DNA of 64,000 bases. Origin: Subtercola endophyticus. GTDB taxonomy: Bacteria > Actinomycetota > Actinomycetes > Actinomycetales > Microbacteriaceae. This document shows positions 17,414 to 26,784 of the stretch, one piece after another. The stretch lies in NCBI RefSeq assembly GCF_021044565.1, contig NZ_CP087997.1, positions 2,852,001-2,916,000 of the forward strand. The letters run 5' to 3'. A program made the translations under genes and the position numbers. Under the pieces are notes generated by a model. It was not told the origin of the DNA, searched no databases, and was given only the letters and a program-made list of their open reading frames with translations. Positions within the stretch are counted from its first letter, which is position 1. Every line of letters begins with the position of its first letter.

Positions 17414-17947
17414 GTGAGCTACCGGCGTGACTTGTGGGAGATAGCTGCGTCGCGAAACGGTGTAGTCACTTTGGCTGAGGCGGATGAAGCGGGAATTCCC
17501 GCCGTCGACGTGCGAAAGCTTGCCTCGCGCGGAGCACTTCGTGCATATGGCCAGGGCGTCTACACACATCGCGAAGTGCCGACCACGGCGTTGACGGAGC
17601 CAACCCTTGCCGTCGCCCTCGCTGGGGAAGGTGCATTTCTCCACCGCGAATCGGTATTCGAACTGCTTGAGCTCGGTCAGTTCAACCCGCCGAAGGTGCG
17701 CGTAGGCACGCGCCGGCGGGTGCGTCGTGCTCTGCCAGAGTGGTTGGAGTTGGAGAACCGGCCCGACATCTCCGATGCCGATCTCGCCCGTTATCAGGGC
17801 ATCCCCGCGACGACCATCCGGCGCGCTCTCGAGGATATGCAGCAGCGGATGCCCACCGATCGGTGGAACTCGCTGATCGACGAAACGCTGCGACGCGAGC
17901 TAATCGACGATCAAGACGCGGCCAGACACAAGAGGGCGTCAGCATGA
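17414..17947 (+). CDS. AbiEi-family type IV antitoxin / transcriptional regulator
   Basis: This 177-residue protein starts at GTG 17414, with a strong GGAGGAG ribosome site five bases upstream; the longer in-frame extension upstream has no such support. The N-terminus (DLWEIAASRNGVVTLAEADEAGIPAVDVRKLASRGALRAYGQGVYTH, about residues 5-55) is the winged helix typical of AbiEi antitoxins, which repress their own promoter. The rest would neutralise the toxin indirectly. It overlaps the abiEii start by four bases (ATGA), as these pairs normally do. The region just upstream is AT-richer than the surrounding DNA and holds an imperfect inverted repeat, TGGTA/TTGCCA, near 17384-17400. Confidence 0.85.
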   Translation: MSYRRDLWEIAASRNGVVTLAEADEAGIPAVDVRKLASRGALRAYGQGVYTHREVPTTALTEPTLAVALAGEGAFLHRESVFELLELGQFNPPKVRVGTRRRVRRALPEWLELENRPDISDADLARYQGIPATTIRRALEDMQQRMPTDRWNSLIDETLRRELIDDQDAARHKRASA

Positions 17948-18864
17948 GCGACGTTTTACCTCCGCTCAACGTGACCCAACTCAACGAACGAGTGATGCAG
18001 GTCGCCGCCGAGCTTGGCATTCCGGTCTCGCGCGCACGGGTGATGCTGTGCACACTCATCGTGTCGCAGATGCTCCCCGAGGCGGTTGCGATCAAGGGTG
18101 GCATGGGAATCAAGCTGCGGTTCGGAGAGCGCGGCACGCGCGCTACAGCAGACCTCGACGTGTCAACCCGCACCCGCGGAGCAGAATTCGAAGGACCATT
18201 CAGCGCGCGCCTGGCCGAAGGATGGGGATCAGTTCCGCCGTCGAAGGGCCAGAAACGTCGTGACCCGGAATCGCCCGATCGGGTTGCGTTCACGGCGACG
18301 TTACGCGCGGTAAAGCGGCACGATCCCGGGTTGACGCGACCCGAGTACGTCATGCACCCCTACCGGGTATCGATCGAGTTTCTCGGCAATGCCTGGGCGG
18401 CGCTCGACGTGGAAGTATCCGATCCCGAGATCGACGCGCAGTCGCACAGCCGAAAACAGATCGATGGAGAACTCGTGCAATTCGGCGCCCACTTCGGGTT
18501 CGGCGAGCTGAATCCCGTCGAGTTGGTCGATCTGGAGTATCAGATCGCGCAAAAACTCCATGCTGTCACTGATCCCGCCTACGTGCGAGCGCACGACCTG
18601 GTCGACCTGCAATTACTTTGGAACGCCGGCGCCGACATCAGTAAGTTGCAGAGACTCTGCGTGCGCACCTTCGACTGGCGGAGCCAGCAGCCTTGGCCAC
18701 CGCTCCCGCTACGCTCGATGGACGGTTGGGCTCTCGCGTATGCTGACGCGCGCGCGGAAACGGTGGTCGACGGACAGAACCTTGTGCTACCCGACATTCC
18801 GGCGGCGCGCGAATGGCTTGGCCGAGTCATCGACAGAATCGTCGCGCGACCGGTCAAATCCTAA
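17944..18864 (+). CDS. AbiEii/AbiGii-family nucleotidyltransferase toxin
   Basis: This 306-residue member of the DUF1814 / nucleotidyltransferase family is the toxin half of a type IV toxin-antitoxin system. The family motif is present as KGGMGIKLRFGERGTRATADLDV (about residues 48-70), that is a GG followed by D-L-D, the metal-binding part of the pol-beta-like fold. A later acidic and lysine region, VDLEYQIAQKLHAV near residue 198, matches the conserved QKLHA stretch. Known AbiEii toxins transfer nucleotides to tRNA or other RNAs and can abort phage infection. It is translationally coupled to the antitoxin and has slightly lower GC than the flanking ribosomal genes, consistent with acquisition. 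Confidence 0.87.
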   Translation: MSDVLPPLNVTQLNERVMQVAAELGIPVSRARVMLCTLIVSQMLPEAVAIKGGMGIKLRFGERGTRATADLDVSTRTRGAEFEGPFSARLAEGWGSVPPSKGQKRRDPESPDRVAFTATLRAVKRHDPGLTRPEYVMHPYRVSIEFLGNAWAALDVEVSDPEIDAQSHSRKQIDGELVQFGAHFGFGELNPVELVDLEYQIAQKLHAVTDPAYVRAHDLVDLQLLWNAGADISKLQRLCVRTFDWRSQQPWPPLPLRSMDGWALAYADARAETVVDGQNLVLPDIPAAREWLGRVIDRIVARPVKS

Positions 18865-18899
18865 CGAACAATGCGCCCCGGTGCGCCGACGTGCGTACA

Positions 18900-18933
18900 G
18901 TCGCGCCGTCCCACGGAAACGAGGCGGCGCGAC
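18900..18933. terminator. Stem-loop between convergent abiEii and nusG
   Basis: A perfect 9-bp inverted repeat (GTCGCGCCG / CGGCGCGAC) with a 16-base loop lies in the 75-base convergent gap. It has no T-run on either side. It may serve as a shared weak terminator for the toxin gene and the secE-nusG transcript. Confidence 0.45.
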
Positions 18934-18939
18934 ATCGAC

Positions 18940-19986
18940 CTACAGCTTGGTGACTTGGTCGAAGCTGAGCTCGACCGGCGTCTCACGCTCGAAGAGGGAG
19001 ACGAGCACCGTGAGCTTGCCGCTCTCGGGCTTGATCTCGCTGATGGTACCCGGCAGGCCCGCGAACGAGCCCTCTTTGATGGTGATGGTCTCGCCGATCT
19101 CGAAGTCGATCTCTGCGGGAATGGAGCGCGATACGGCCTTGCCGCCCTTGCCGCCGGCGTTCTTGGCGACGGGCGCCTCAACGATCTCGACGAGGCTCTT
19201 CAGCATGTTGAAGGCCTCTTCGAAACGCAGCGGCGTCGGGTTGTGCGAGTTGCCCACGAAGCCGGTCACACCGGGGGTGTGCCGAACGACAGACCAGCTG
19301 TCTTCGTTCAGGTCCATGCGAACGAGCACGTAGCCGGGGATGCGAACGCGGGTGACGAGCTTGCGCTGGCCGTTCTTGATCTCGACGACGTCTTCCATCG
19401 GAACCTCGACCTGGTAGACGTAGTCCTCCATGCCCATGGAACTCTTGCGGCTCTCGATGTTCTGCTTCACGCGCTTCTCGAAGCCGGCGTACGAGTGGAT
19501 GACGTACCACTTGCCAGGCTGAAAGCGCAGTTCGGCGCGGAAGGCTTCGTAAGGGTCGACCTCGGCCTCTTCGGCGAGCTCGGCCTCCAGCTCGACTTCG
19601 CCTGCGTCATCAGCCGACACGACGGAATCGGAGATGAAGTCGTCGTCTTCGGCGTCGGTCTCGGGGCCGTCGATCTCTTCTTCGTCTTCGATCGCTTCAA
19701 GGGCGGCCTCGGTGTCGAGGGCGTCGCCCGACTCGAGGGCCTCGTTCACCTCGTTGTCGGCCTCGAGGTCGTCGAAAGCAACTGCGTCGTCATCACCTGG
19801 GTCATTAGCAAGCCCTGCATCGATGAAGTGCTCGTCGTTCGTTCCGCCGTCGATGGCACGCAGAAGTGCATCGAGATCGCTCGGAGACTCGATCTCGATG
19901 TTGTCGCCCTCTTGAGCCTCTTCAACTTCGCTCGACTGCTCTTGCGCAGCCCCGAGGTCGAGATCGTCATGGTTTGACTTAGCCAC
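18940..19986 (-). CDS. nusG: Transcription termination/antitermination protein NusG
   Basis: This 348-residue protein starts at GTG 19986. The first 165 or so residues are a highly acidic extension ([21 protein letters not shown] and similar), seen in other actinobacterial NusG proteins but long compared with about 180 residues for E. coli NusG. The NGN domain begins at [18 protein letters not shown] (about residue 166) and continues with [26 protein letters not shown]. The C-terminal KOW domain has [23 protein letters not shown] in the form [15 protein letters not shown]. NusG links RNA polymerase with Rho and with the leading ribosome. It is cotranscribed with secE upstream; rplK, usually next, is separated by the AbiE pair. 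Confidence 0.95.
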   Translation of the reverse strand: MAKSNHDDLDLGAAQEQSSEVEEAQEGDNIEIESPSDLDALLRAIDGGTNDEHFIDAGLANDPGDDDAVAFDDLEADNEVNEALESGDALDTEAALEAIEDEEEIDGPETDAEDDDFISDSVVSADDAGEVELEAELAEEAEVDPYEAFRAELRFQPGKWYVIHSYAGFEKRVKQNIESRKSSMGMEDYVYQVEVPMEDVVEIKNGQRKLVTRVRIPGYVLVRMDLNEDSWSVVRHTPGVTGFVGNSHNPTPLRFEEAFNMLKSLVEIVEAPVAKNAGGKGGKAVSRSIPAEIDFEIGETITIKEGSFAGLPGTISEIKPESGKLTVLVSLFERETPVELSFDQVTKL

Positions 19987-20028
19987 TAAATACGTTCCAT
20001 TTCTTGAGTAATAAGCGTGAATGGAACC

Positions 20029-20319
20029 CTACGAACCGATGGGAGCGGTTCCCGGATCACCGAACACGAAGACGGCTGCCCAGCTGAACAGCCAGTCGAG
20101 GCCGCCCACCAGCGCCATCATGATGACGACGAACACGAGCACGACCAGCGTGTAGCTGATGAGTTCTTTTGTCGTCGGCGTGACGACTTTTTTCAGTTCT
20201 GTAAAAACCTGCCTGATGAAAAGCACGATTCGAGAGAAAGGGTTGCGCCGGGCATCCCTGTCGCTTTTGGCGCGTTCGACGACAGCCTCACTGGGTTCGT
20301 CGACTATCTTTCGTGCCAC
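20029..20319 (-). CDS. secE: Preprotein translocase subunit SecE
   Basis: This 96-residue subunit of the SecYEG channel clamps SecY in the membrane. It starts at GTG 20319. The conserved amphipathic helix PFSRIVLFIRQVFTELKKVVTPT (about residues 27-49) precedes a single transmembrane helix, ISYTLVVLVFVVIMMALVGG. This one-helix form is normal for actinobacteria. It lies between tRNA-Trp and nusG in the conserved order. Confidence 0.95.
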   Translation of the reverse strand: MARKIVDEPSEAVVERAKSDRDARRNPFSRIVLFIRQVFTELKKVVTPTTKELISYTLVVLVFVVIMMALVGGLDWLFSWAAVFVFGDPGTAPIGS

Positions 20320-20371
20320 CGTCAGTACCTTTCACAAGCGATCGAAAAGAGCAAACACCCTCTTCGACGTG

Positions 20372-20444
20372 CAGGGCGGACAGGACTCGAACCTGCAACC
20401 TGCGGTTTTGGAGACCGCTGCTCTACCAATTGAGCCACCACCCT
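20372..20444 (-). tRNA. tRNA-Trp (CCA anticodon)
   Basis: This 73-base cloverleaf on the minus strand has acceptor arms AGGGTGG / CCGCCCT (one G-T pair), anticodon loop CTCCAAA with anticodon CCA, and T-loop TTCGAGT. The 3' CCA is not encoded. It sits directly upstream of secE, the usual actinobacterial position. Confidence 0.96.
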
Positions 20445-20594
20445 ATGGAAGCGAAATCACCGCGCTTCAGCAGAGCCACCGATACACTCGTAACCCTGCG
20501 AGCCCTTGAAAATGGGCACAAAAAAGCATGGCAGATTTCAACTACCTGCACCTAGTGTAAGTCACATCGAAGACGACCGCAAAGAGAGCACCAG

Positions 20595-21638
20595 ATGAAA
20601 ACGAACGCCTTCCGAATCGGCTTCATCGCAACCCTCGGCGGATTGCTCGCCATTCTGCTCGGCCTCGCCCTCTCATCGATCGCCACGATCTTGGTCTACC
20701 TGGCCGCGGCCTTGTTCATCGCACTCGGGCTCGACCCCATCGTGCGCCTGCTCGAGCGCCGCGGCCTGAAAAGGATGCTCGCGATCACGATTGTGTTCGT
20801 GCTGTTCATCGCACTCATCATCGGCGTGCTGTTTCTCGTGGTTCCGGTCGTGATCAAAGAGGGCACCGCCCTGGTGACCGGTCTGCCAGAAACCCTCTCG
20901 AACATGGCCGCACAACCCTGGTTCATCTCCCTCAACTCCGCCCTGGGCGGAACGATGAACCTCTCTGCCGCCTCGACCGCACTGCAGAAGTTCTTGAGCG
21001 ACCCCAACAACCTGGCCTCGCTGGGCGGCGGACTATTGAAGGTGGGCGGCGACGTGATCGGGGGCATCTTCGGCGGCATCACCATCGTGATTCTGTCGCT
21101 GTTCTTTCTCGGCTCACTCGATGCCTCGAAGAGCGCCCTCTACATGCTGGTTCCCGCCTCGAAGCGCGCCGGCGTGGTCTCGATCACCGACCAGATCGTG
21201 AATTCGGTCGGCAAGTACGTCATCGGCCAGGTCATTCTCGCCGCCTCGAACGGCATTCTCGGCTTCATCGCCATGACGCTGATCGGGGTGCCGTTCGCCG
21301 GCGTACTCGCGGTGGTCGCGTTCCTGCTCGCCCTGATTCCCCTGGTGGGCACCGTGATCAGCGCCATTCTGGTGACGGCCGTCGGGCTCACCCAGTCGCC
21401 CGGCACGGCGATCGCCATCGCGATCTACTTTCTCATTTACATGCAGGTCGAGGCGTACGTGTTCAGCCCGCGGGTGATGAGCAAGGCAGTGGATGTTCCG
21501 GGCATCCTGGTGGTCATCGGCGCCCTGGTCGGCGGCACCCTGCTCGGCATTCTCGGGGCGCTGGTCGCCGTTCCCGTCACCGCCTCGATTCTCATCATCG
21601 TGAAACAGGTGATCGTGCCACGACAACAGGCGCGATAG
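20595..21638 (+). CDS. AI-2E family transporter
   Basis: This 347-residue multi-pass membrane protein belongs to the TqsA/YdiK/PerM family. It has about seven or eight hydrophobic segments, a charged loop LEERRGLKRMLAI-like stretch (LLERRGLKRMLAIT, about residues 53-66) and the conserved C-terminal block VGTVISAILVTAVGL ... QVEAYVFSPRVMSKAVDVPGILVVIGALVGGTLLGILGALVAVPVTA. Family members export autoinducer-2 or other small molecules or act as ion antiporters, and the substrate cannot be predicted here. It is a single gene starting 150 bases from the divergent tRNA-Trp. Confidence 0.85.
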   Translation: MKTNAFRIGFIATLGGLLAILLGLALSSIATILVYLAAALFIALGLDPIVRLLERRGLKRMLAITIVFVLFIALIIGVLFLVVPVVIKEGTALVTGLPETLSNMAAQPWFISLNSALGGTMNLSAASTALQKFLSDPNNLASLGGGLLKVGGDVIGGIFGGITIVILSLFFLGSLDASKSALYMLVPASKRAGVVSITDQIVNSVGKYVIGQVILAASNGILGFIAMTLIGVPFAGVLAVVAFLLALIPLVGTVISAILVTAVGLTQSPGTAIAIAIYFLIYMQVEAYVFSPRVMSKAVDVPGILVVIGALVGGTLLGILGALVAVPVTASILIIVKQVIVPRQQAR

Positions 21639-21666
21639 GCGAGCGCAGCGGGCTACGTTGGAGAGC

Positions 21667-22641
21667 ATGAAAGCAGTAGTCATCTCTTCGTTCGGCGGCC
21701 CCGACGTTCTGCAGCTGGCCGAGGTGCCAGACCCCGTGGCCGCGCCCGGCGATGTGCTCATCGACGTCGCCGCCGCCGGAGTGAACCGGGCAGACGTCAG
21801 TCAGCGCGAAGGTCATTACCCGTCCCCGGCCGGTGCGCCGGAATGGCCGGGCCTCGAGGTATCGGGAACGGTGGCTGAGCTCGGTGCCGGTGTCACCGGT
21901 TTCGCCGTGGGCGACCGAGTGTGCGCTCTGCTCAGCGGCGGAGGCTACGCCGAGAAGGTGAGCGTTCCGGCCGGCCAGGTGCTGAAGGTGCCCGAGAACG
22001 TCGACCTCGTCGACGCCGCCGGGCTGCTCGAAGTGGCCTGCACCGTGTGGTCCAACGTCTTTCTGCTCGCGGACTTGCGGCGCGGAGAGACGCTGCTGAT
22101 TCACGGGGGGTCGAGCGGAATCGGCACCATCGGCATCCAACTCGGTAAAGCCTTCGGCGCGACGGTGGCCGTGACGGCCGGCTCGGCAGCGAAGCTCGAG
22201 GCGTGCGGCGCCCTGGGCGCCGACATTCTGATCGACTACAAGACCGACGACTTCGTCGCCCGCATCAAAGAGGCGGGCGGTGCGCACGTGATTCTCGACT
22301 CGATCGGCGGGTCGTACCTTGACCGCAACATTCGTGCGCTCACCATCGACGGGCACATTCTGAACATCGGAAACCTGAGCGGAGAGCCCGGCTCGCTGAA
22401 CTTCGGGGCGCTGATGATGAAGCGCGGCACGATCCACGGCACGAGTCTGCGGGCGCGATCGGCGGCGGCGAAGGCGGCCATCGTGGCCAGCGTCGCCGAG
22501 AATGTCTGGCCCCTGGTCGCGAAGGGTCAGGTGAAGCCCATCATCGACACGCGCATCCCGCTCGCCGAGGCACCGCAGGCACACCGGCTGATGGAATCGT
22601 CGACACACATCGGCAAGGTGTTGCTCACTGTTACACGCTGA
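21667..22641 (+). CDS. NAD(P)H:quinone oxidoreductase (zinc-free MDR, PIG3-like)
   Basis: This 324-residue enzyme starts MKAVVISSFGGPDVLQLAEVP at ATG 21667. The N-terminal GroES-like fold has AAAGVNRADVSQREGHYP, where PIG3-type enzymes have NRADxLQRxGxYP. The Rossmann loop is IHGGSSGIGTIGIQLGKAFG (about residues 143-162), and ALGADILIDYKTDDF follows. It probably reduces quinones with NADPH in one-electron steps. It differs clearly from the MDR protein at 13675, so the two are not a recent duplication. It stands alone, 75 bases before the flavin reductase gene. Confidence 0.88.
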   Translation: MKAVVISSFGGPDVLQLAEVPDPVAAPGDVLIDVAAAGVNRADVSQREGHYPSPAGAPEWPGLEVSGTVAELGAGVTGFAVGDRVCALLSGGGYAEKVSVPAGQVLKVPENVDLVDAAGLLEVACTVWSNVFLLADLRRGETLLIHGGSSGIGTIGIQLGKAFGATVAVTAGSAAKLEACGALGADILIDYKTDDFVARIKEAGGAHVILDSIGGSYLDRNIRALTIDGHILNIGNLSGEPGSLNFGALMMKRGTIHGTSLRARSAAAKAAIVASVAENVWPLVAKGQVKPIIDTRIPLAEAPQAHRLMESSTHIGKVLLTVTR

Positions 22642-22715
22642 CACACCGATGAAATATCGGCGAGCGTACGGTGGTTGAAGAGCAGTAACCGAACGTCACG
22701 ATTTCAGGAGCAACG

Positions 22716-23339
22716 GTGAGCGAAGCGCAGGCGTCGAACGTATTCAGTCGACCAGATGACAGCGAAGATCAGCACACGGTCACCGGCGAGCACCAGTTGG
22801 TGCAGCACCCGAGTTCAGAGACGGTGACGCCCGACGAGTTCAAGGCGGCGTTCCGCAATCATCCGGCGGGCGTCGCAGTGATCACGGCCGACGCCGGTGA
22901 CGGCCCGGTCGCCCTCACGGCCACTTCGGTGTTCTCGGTGAGCGCCGTGCCGCCACTGCTGGTGTTCTCGATCTCCGAGCTCTCGAGCAGCAGCCCCACC
23001 ATCCGTCGCGCCGACACCGTGGTGGTGCACCTGCTCGGTGCCGACCAGATCGACATCGCCAAGCTGGGCGCGACGAGCGGCATCGACCGGTTCGCCGACA
23101 CCTCCATCTGGAAGCGCCTGCCCACGGGCGAGCCGTATTTTCCCGCCGCACACGCCTGGATTCGCGGCCGCATCGTGAACAAGATGGAGGCCGGCGGCTC
23201 GACCGTGGTCGCCGTGCAGGCGCTCGAAACGCACGCCCCGAAGCCGGGCGACGAGTCGGCAGACGCGTCGTTCGCGCATCCGCTGGTGTACCACAACCGC
23301 ACGTGGCACCGGCTCGACGAGAACTCGAAGATCCAGTAG
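22716..23339 (+). CDS. Flavin reductase family protein (RutF/HpaC-like split barrel)
   Basis: This 207-residue protein starts at GTG 22716, with CAGGAG six bases upstream. After about 45 extra N-terminal residues it has the flavin-reductase fold: FRNHPAGVAVITADAGDGPVALTATSVFSVSAVPPLLVFSI (about residues 48-88), SPTIRRADTVVVHLLGADQIDIAKL, and the late acidic/His region ending HPLVYHNRTWHRL. Family members use NAD(P)H to make free FMNH2 for two-component monooxygenases. This is the only reductase of that type in the window and could serve the LLM enzymes at 4.5-11.5 kb, although it is 11 kb away and has its own promoter region. Confidence 0.85.
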   Translation: MSEAQASNVFSRPDDSEDQHTVTGEHQLVQHPSSETVTPDEFKAAFRNHPAGVAVITADAGDGPVALTATSVFSVSAVPPLLVFSISELSSSSPTIRRADTVVVHLLGADQIDIAKLGATSGIDRFADTSIWKRLPTGEPYFPAAHAWIRGRIVNKMEAGGSTVVAVQALETHAPKPGDESADASFAHPLVYHNRTWHRLDENSKIQ

Positions 23340-23424
23340 CCGCCGACGGCGAGCGGATGCCCGGGGGCGAGTCTCGGCGTTATAGCTCAGCCTGCGCGAG
23401 GGCGGCCCGTCTAAGCTTGATCAC

Positions 23425-24624
<1,200 letters not shown>

Positions 24625-24645
24625 CCTGGACGGCGTCACTCTCGC

Positions 24646-25584
24646 TCAGGACTGAACCCCGGGCTGAACTCGCGCGGCCACGGTCGTGAGGTTGAGGAGC
24701 GACTGCGAGAGCGCGTCGTGCTTGTCGGTGGCCTGGTAGTTGTACTGGGCGTGCACAAGCCGTGCCACCGTGTCGGAATCGACGGCGAATTCGCTATAGT
24801 CCGGCAGATATCCGATGCGTTGCCCGAATTGCGCGCCGAACGCACAGAAGGCGCGCGAATTGCCGTCGCGAAACGGGTGGATGGAGTGGAACTCCCCGAG
24901 CGACTCCGCGACTCGGCTGAGCAGCACCTCGGGCTCGAGGTCTTTCGCGCGCAGAATGGCCGCAAGCTGGGCGAACTGAACCGACGCCGCGTCTGTCATC
25001 TCCGTTCCCGAGTAGTACGAATATTTCACCAGCGGCGCGTTCGTGTCTCCCGGCTCGAAACTCACGGAATCGGGCGCGAACCGGATCATCGCCGAATCGG
25101 GCCCGGTGCGAAACTGTCCGGCCCACGGGTAGAGGTCGCGAAACAGTGCCCGGTGCACAGCCCGGTAATGGTCTGAATCGAAGTCTCCCGAAATGGGCGA
25201 CTTCGACAGTTCGATCAGTCGAAGGCGCGAGATCTCCACCTCGATCGCCCGAAAGCGTGGGGAATCCGCGAGTTGCTCCCCCGTCTGCGCGTCGCGAAGG
25301 TTGTTCTTGAGCATCAGGGTGCCGTCGATCAGGTAATCGTCAAAGTCTCGGATGAGCGGGCGATAGCTGCGGTCGATGACCACCCCGTGCCGCTCAGCCG
25401 TCAATTCCACAGCCTCGTCGGCGGAGAGCGCCTCGATGGCGACAGCAGTCGCCACTTCTCGATGGGCCGGGGAGCCCTTGCCAACCTTCACGTAAGCCAG
25501 CACAGCGTCGGCGAAGTTGAGCCGCCAGGCCACCGTGTCGGTATCGGCCTCGATCGACCCGGTCAGCGCATCACCGAACACCAT
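24646..25584 (-). CDS. Fic-domain protein 1 with VbhA-like N-terminal segment
   Basis: This 312-residue Fic-fold protein starts at ATG 25584, with a GGGGG run close upstream. The first 75 residues (WRLNFADAVLAYVKVGK ... VATAVAIEALSADEAVEL) align by eye with the small VbhA-type antitoxins that inhibit Fic AMP-transferases, here fused to the enzyme. The Fic core includes FRDLYPWAGQFRTG and the motif HPFRDGNSRAFC. Compared with HPFx(D/E)GNGRxxR it keeps His, Phe, Asp, Gly, Asn and the first Arg but has Cys where the second Arg is expected. Fic proteins usually AMPylate targets such as gyrase. It is the third gene in a tandem row of paralogues. Confidence 0.85.
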   Translation of the reverse strand: MVFGDALTGSIEADTDTVAWRLNFADAVLAYVKVGKGSPAHREVATAVAIEALSADEAVELTAERHGVVIDRSYRPLIRDFDDYLIDGTLMLKNNLRDAQTGEQLADSPRFRAIEVEISRLRLIELSKSPISGDFDSDHYRAVHRALFRDLYPWAGQFRTGPDSAMIRFAPDSVSFEPGDTNAPLVKYSYYSGTEMTDAASVQFAQLAAILRAKDLEPEVLLSRVAESLGEFHSIHPFRDGNSRAFCAFGAQFGQRIGYLPDYSEFAVDSDTVARLVHAQYNYQATDKHDALSQSLLNLTTVAARVQPGVQS

Positions 25585-25701
25585 TCCCCCGCTTCGCTCT
25601 CATCCACCTGCGTCGGTGCGGTCGGATGCCGTGCTGAGGCCTATTCGATCCTTTTCTCTTCGAGAATTCGACCCCCCAAACACGGGTCAGCGAGAGGCGG
25701 G

Positions 25702-26643
25702 TCACCGAGAGCCGATGAGACTGCCTTGCGGTTCGTAGCCCTCGAGAGCAGCGTCGAGGGTGCGCAAATAGGCATCGTGCCGGCCCGTCGCCTGATTCTG
25801 GTGGCGCGCATGCATCAATGACTCGCGAAGCTTCGCACCCATCACGAATACCGCGGGGTCTGCCGGATAGCCCGAGGCCGCGAAGAGTTGCAGCGCCCAC
25901 ACGAACAGGGTGCGGTTGTGACCATCACGAAAGCAGTGGATGGTCTGCAGCTCACCGCCGTGCTCCGACATGCGATCGATCACTTCGCGGCGAGACATGC
26001 CCGGCGCCCGCAACAGCAGCTCGGCAACCGCCGCGTACTGTACAGACGCGGAATCTGCGATCTCGCTCCCGGGGTAGAAGCGATAGGCGATCATCGGCGC
26101 CGCCGCATCACCCGCTTCGTAATTGACTGCATCGGGCGCGAATCTAATCATCGAGGACTCTGGACCGACCCGCTCCTGGCCGGCCCACTGATAAATGTCT
26201 TGAAAGACATGACGGTGTATCGCCTTCATGTGGTCGTAATCAAGATCGCCTTGAATCGGATCGATGGCCAATTCGACGATGCGAAGGCGAGAGATCTCTA
26301 TCTCGAGCTTTCGGAACACCTCGGGGTCTTCGACGCCGAACGGGTGGCTGGGGTCGCCGAAATTGTTACGCAGAGCGGTCGAGCCGGGAATGGTGTAATC
26401 CTCCCATTTCGCAATCACGAAGTGCTCGGGCCGCTCGGTACCGACGCCGGCATTCTGCACCGCGAGGGCCACAGCTTCTGCTGCGCTCAGCTCGCCGGTC
26501 GCCACTCGGCGCAACAGAACCCGGTGCGGCTCGTCACCGGGGCCGGAATTTGCGAGCGCGAGGGCCGCATCGGCATAGTCGATGCGCCACTGAATAAGCT
26601 CCTCGGTGACCTCTCCCGGCCGCACCATCGGCTTGAATGACAT
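25702..26643 (-). CDS. Fic-domain protein 2 with VbhA-like N-terminal segment
   Basis: This 313-residue paralogue starts at ATG 26643 (MSFKPMVRPGEVTEELIQWR), chosen because GGGAGG lies seven bases upstream; an in-frame ATG at 26697 would add 18 residues. The N-terminal segment WRIDYADAALALANSG ... LRRVATGELSAAEAVAL resembles VbhA. The core has FQDIYQWAGQERVGPESS and the catalytic motif HCFRDGHNRTLF: His and the first Arg are kept, the Asn-Gly pair is changed to His-Asn and the last Arg is Phe. This is the most divergent motif of the three. The upstream leader is duplicated in front of the third copy. Confidence 0.83.
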   Translation of the reverse strand: MSFKPMVRPGEVTEELIQWRIDYADAALALANSGPGDEPHRVLLRRVATGELSAAEAVALAVQNAGVGTERPEHFVIAKWEDYTIPGSTALRNNFGDPSHPFGVEDPEVFRKLEIEISRLRIVELAIDPIQGDLDYDHMKAIHRHVFQDIYQWAGQERVGPESSMIRFAPDAVNYEAGDAAAPMIAYRFYPGSEIADSASVQYAAVAELLLRAPGMSRREVIDRMSEHGGELQTIHCFRDGHNRTLFVWALQLFAASGYPADPAVFVMGAKLRESLMHARHQNQATGRHDAYLRTLDAALEGYEPQGSLIGSR

Positions 26644-26692
26644 CGACGCCCTCCCGAACTCTGTCACCAATGTATCGGTTCTTAGAGAACCG

Positions 26693-26745
26693 CTCATCTA
26701 TTTGAACGCTTTTGTACCTCCTGTGCGATCCCCCAATCGGGGGAT
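26693..26745 (-). repeat. Duplicated fic leader, copy 1 (hairpin plus AGGAGG)
   Basis: This 53-bp block lies upstream of Fic gene 2 and matches copy 2 at 27774-27826 with about six mismatches. On the minus strand it reads as a near-perfect hairpin (ATCCCCCGATTGGGGGAT), then CACAGGAGG, then ATAGATGAG. The AGGAGG is 19 bases from that ATG, unusually far for a ribosome site. Confidence 0.7.
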
Positions 26746-26784
26746 ATGGCGGGTCGGTCGATGAGAGGATCGTCGCTGCCCCGG

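Noticed and set aside
17414..18864. AbiE pair as part of a larger mobile island
   Set aside because: No integrase, transposase or flanking direct repeats are visible; ribosomal operon genes resume on both sides at once.
18871..19977. 368-codon plus-strand frame opposite nusG
   Set aside because: It is a shadow of nusG, whose minus-strand product is unambiguous; the plus-strand product has no recognisable domain.
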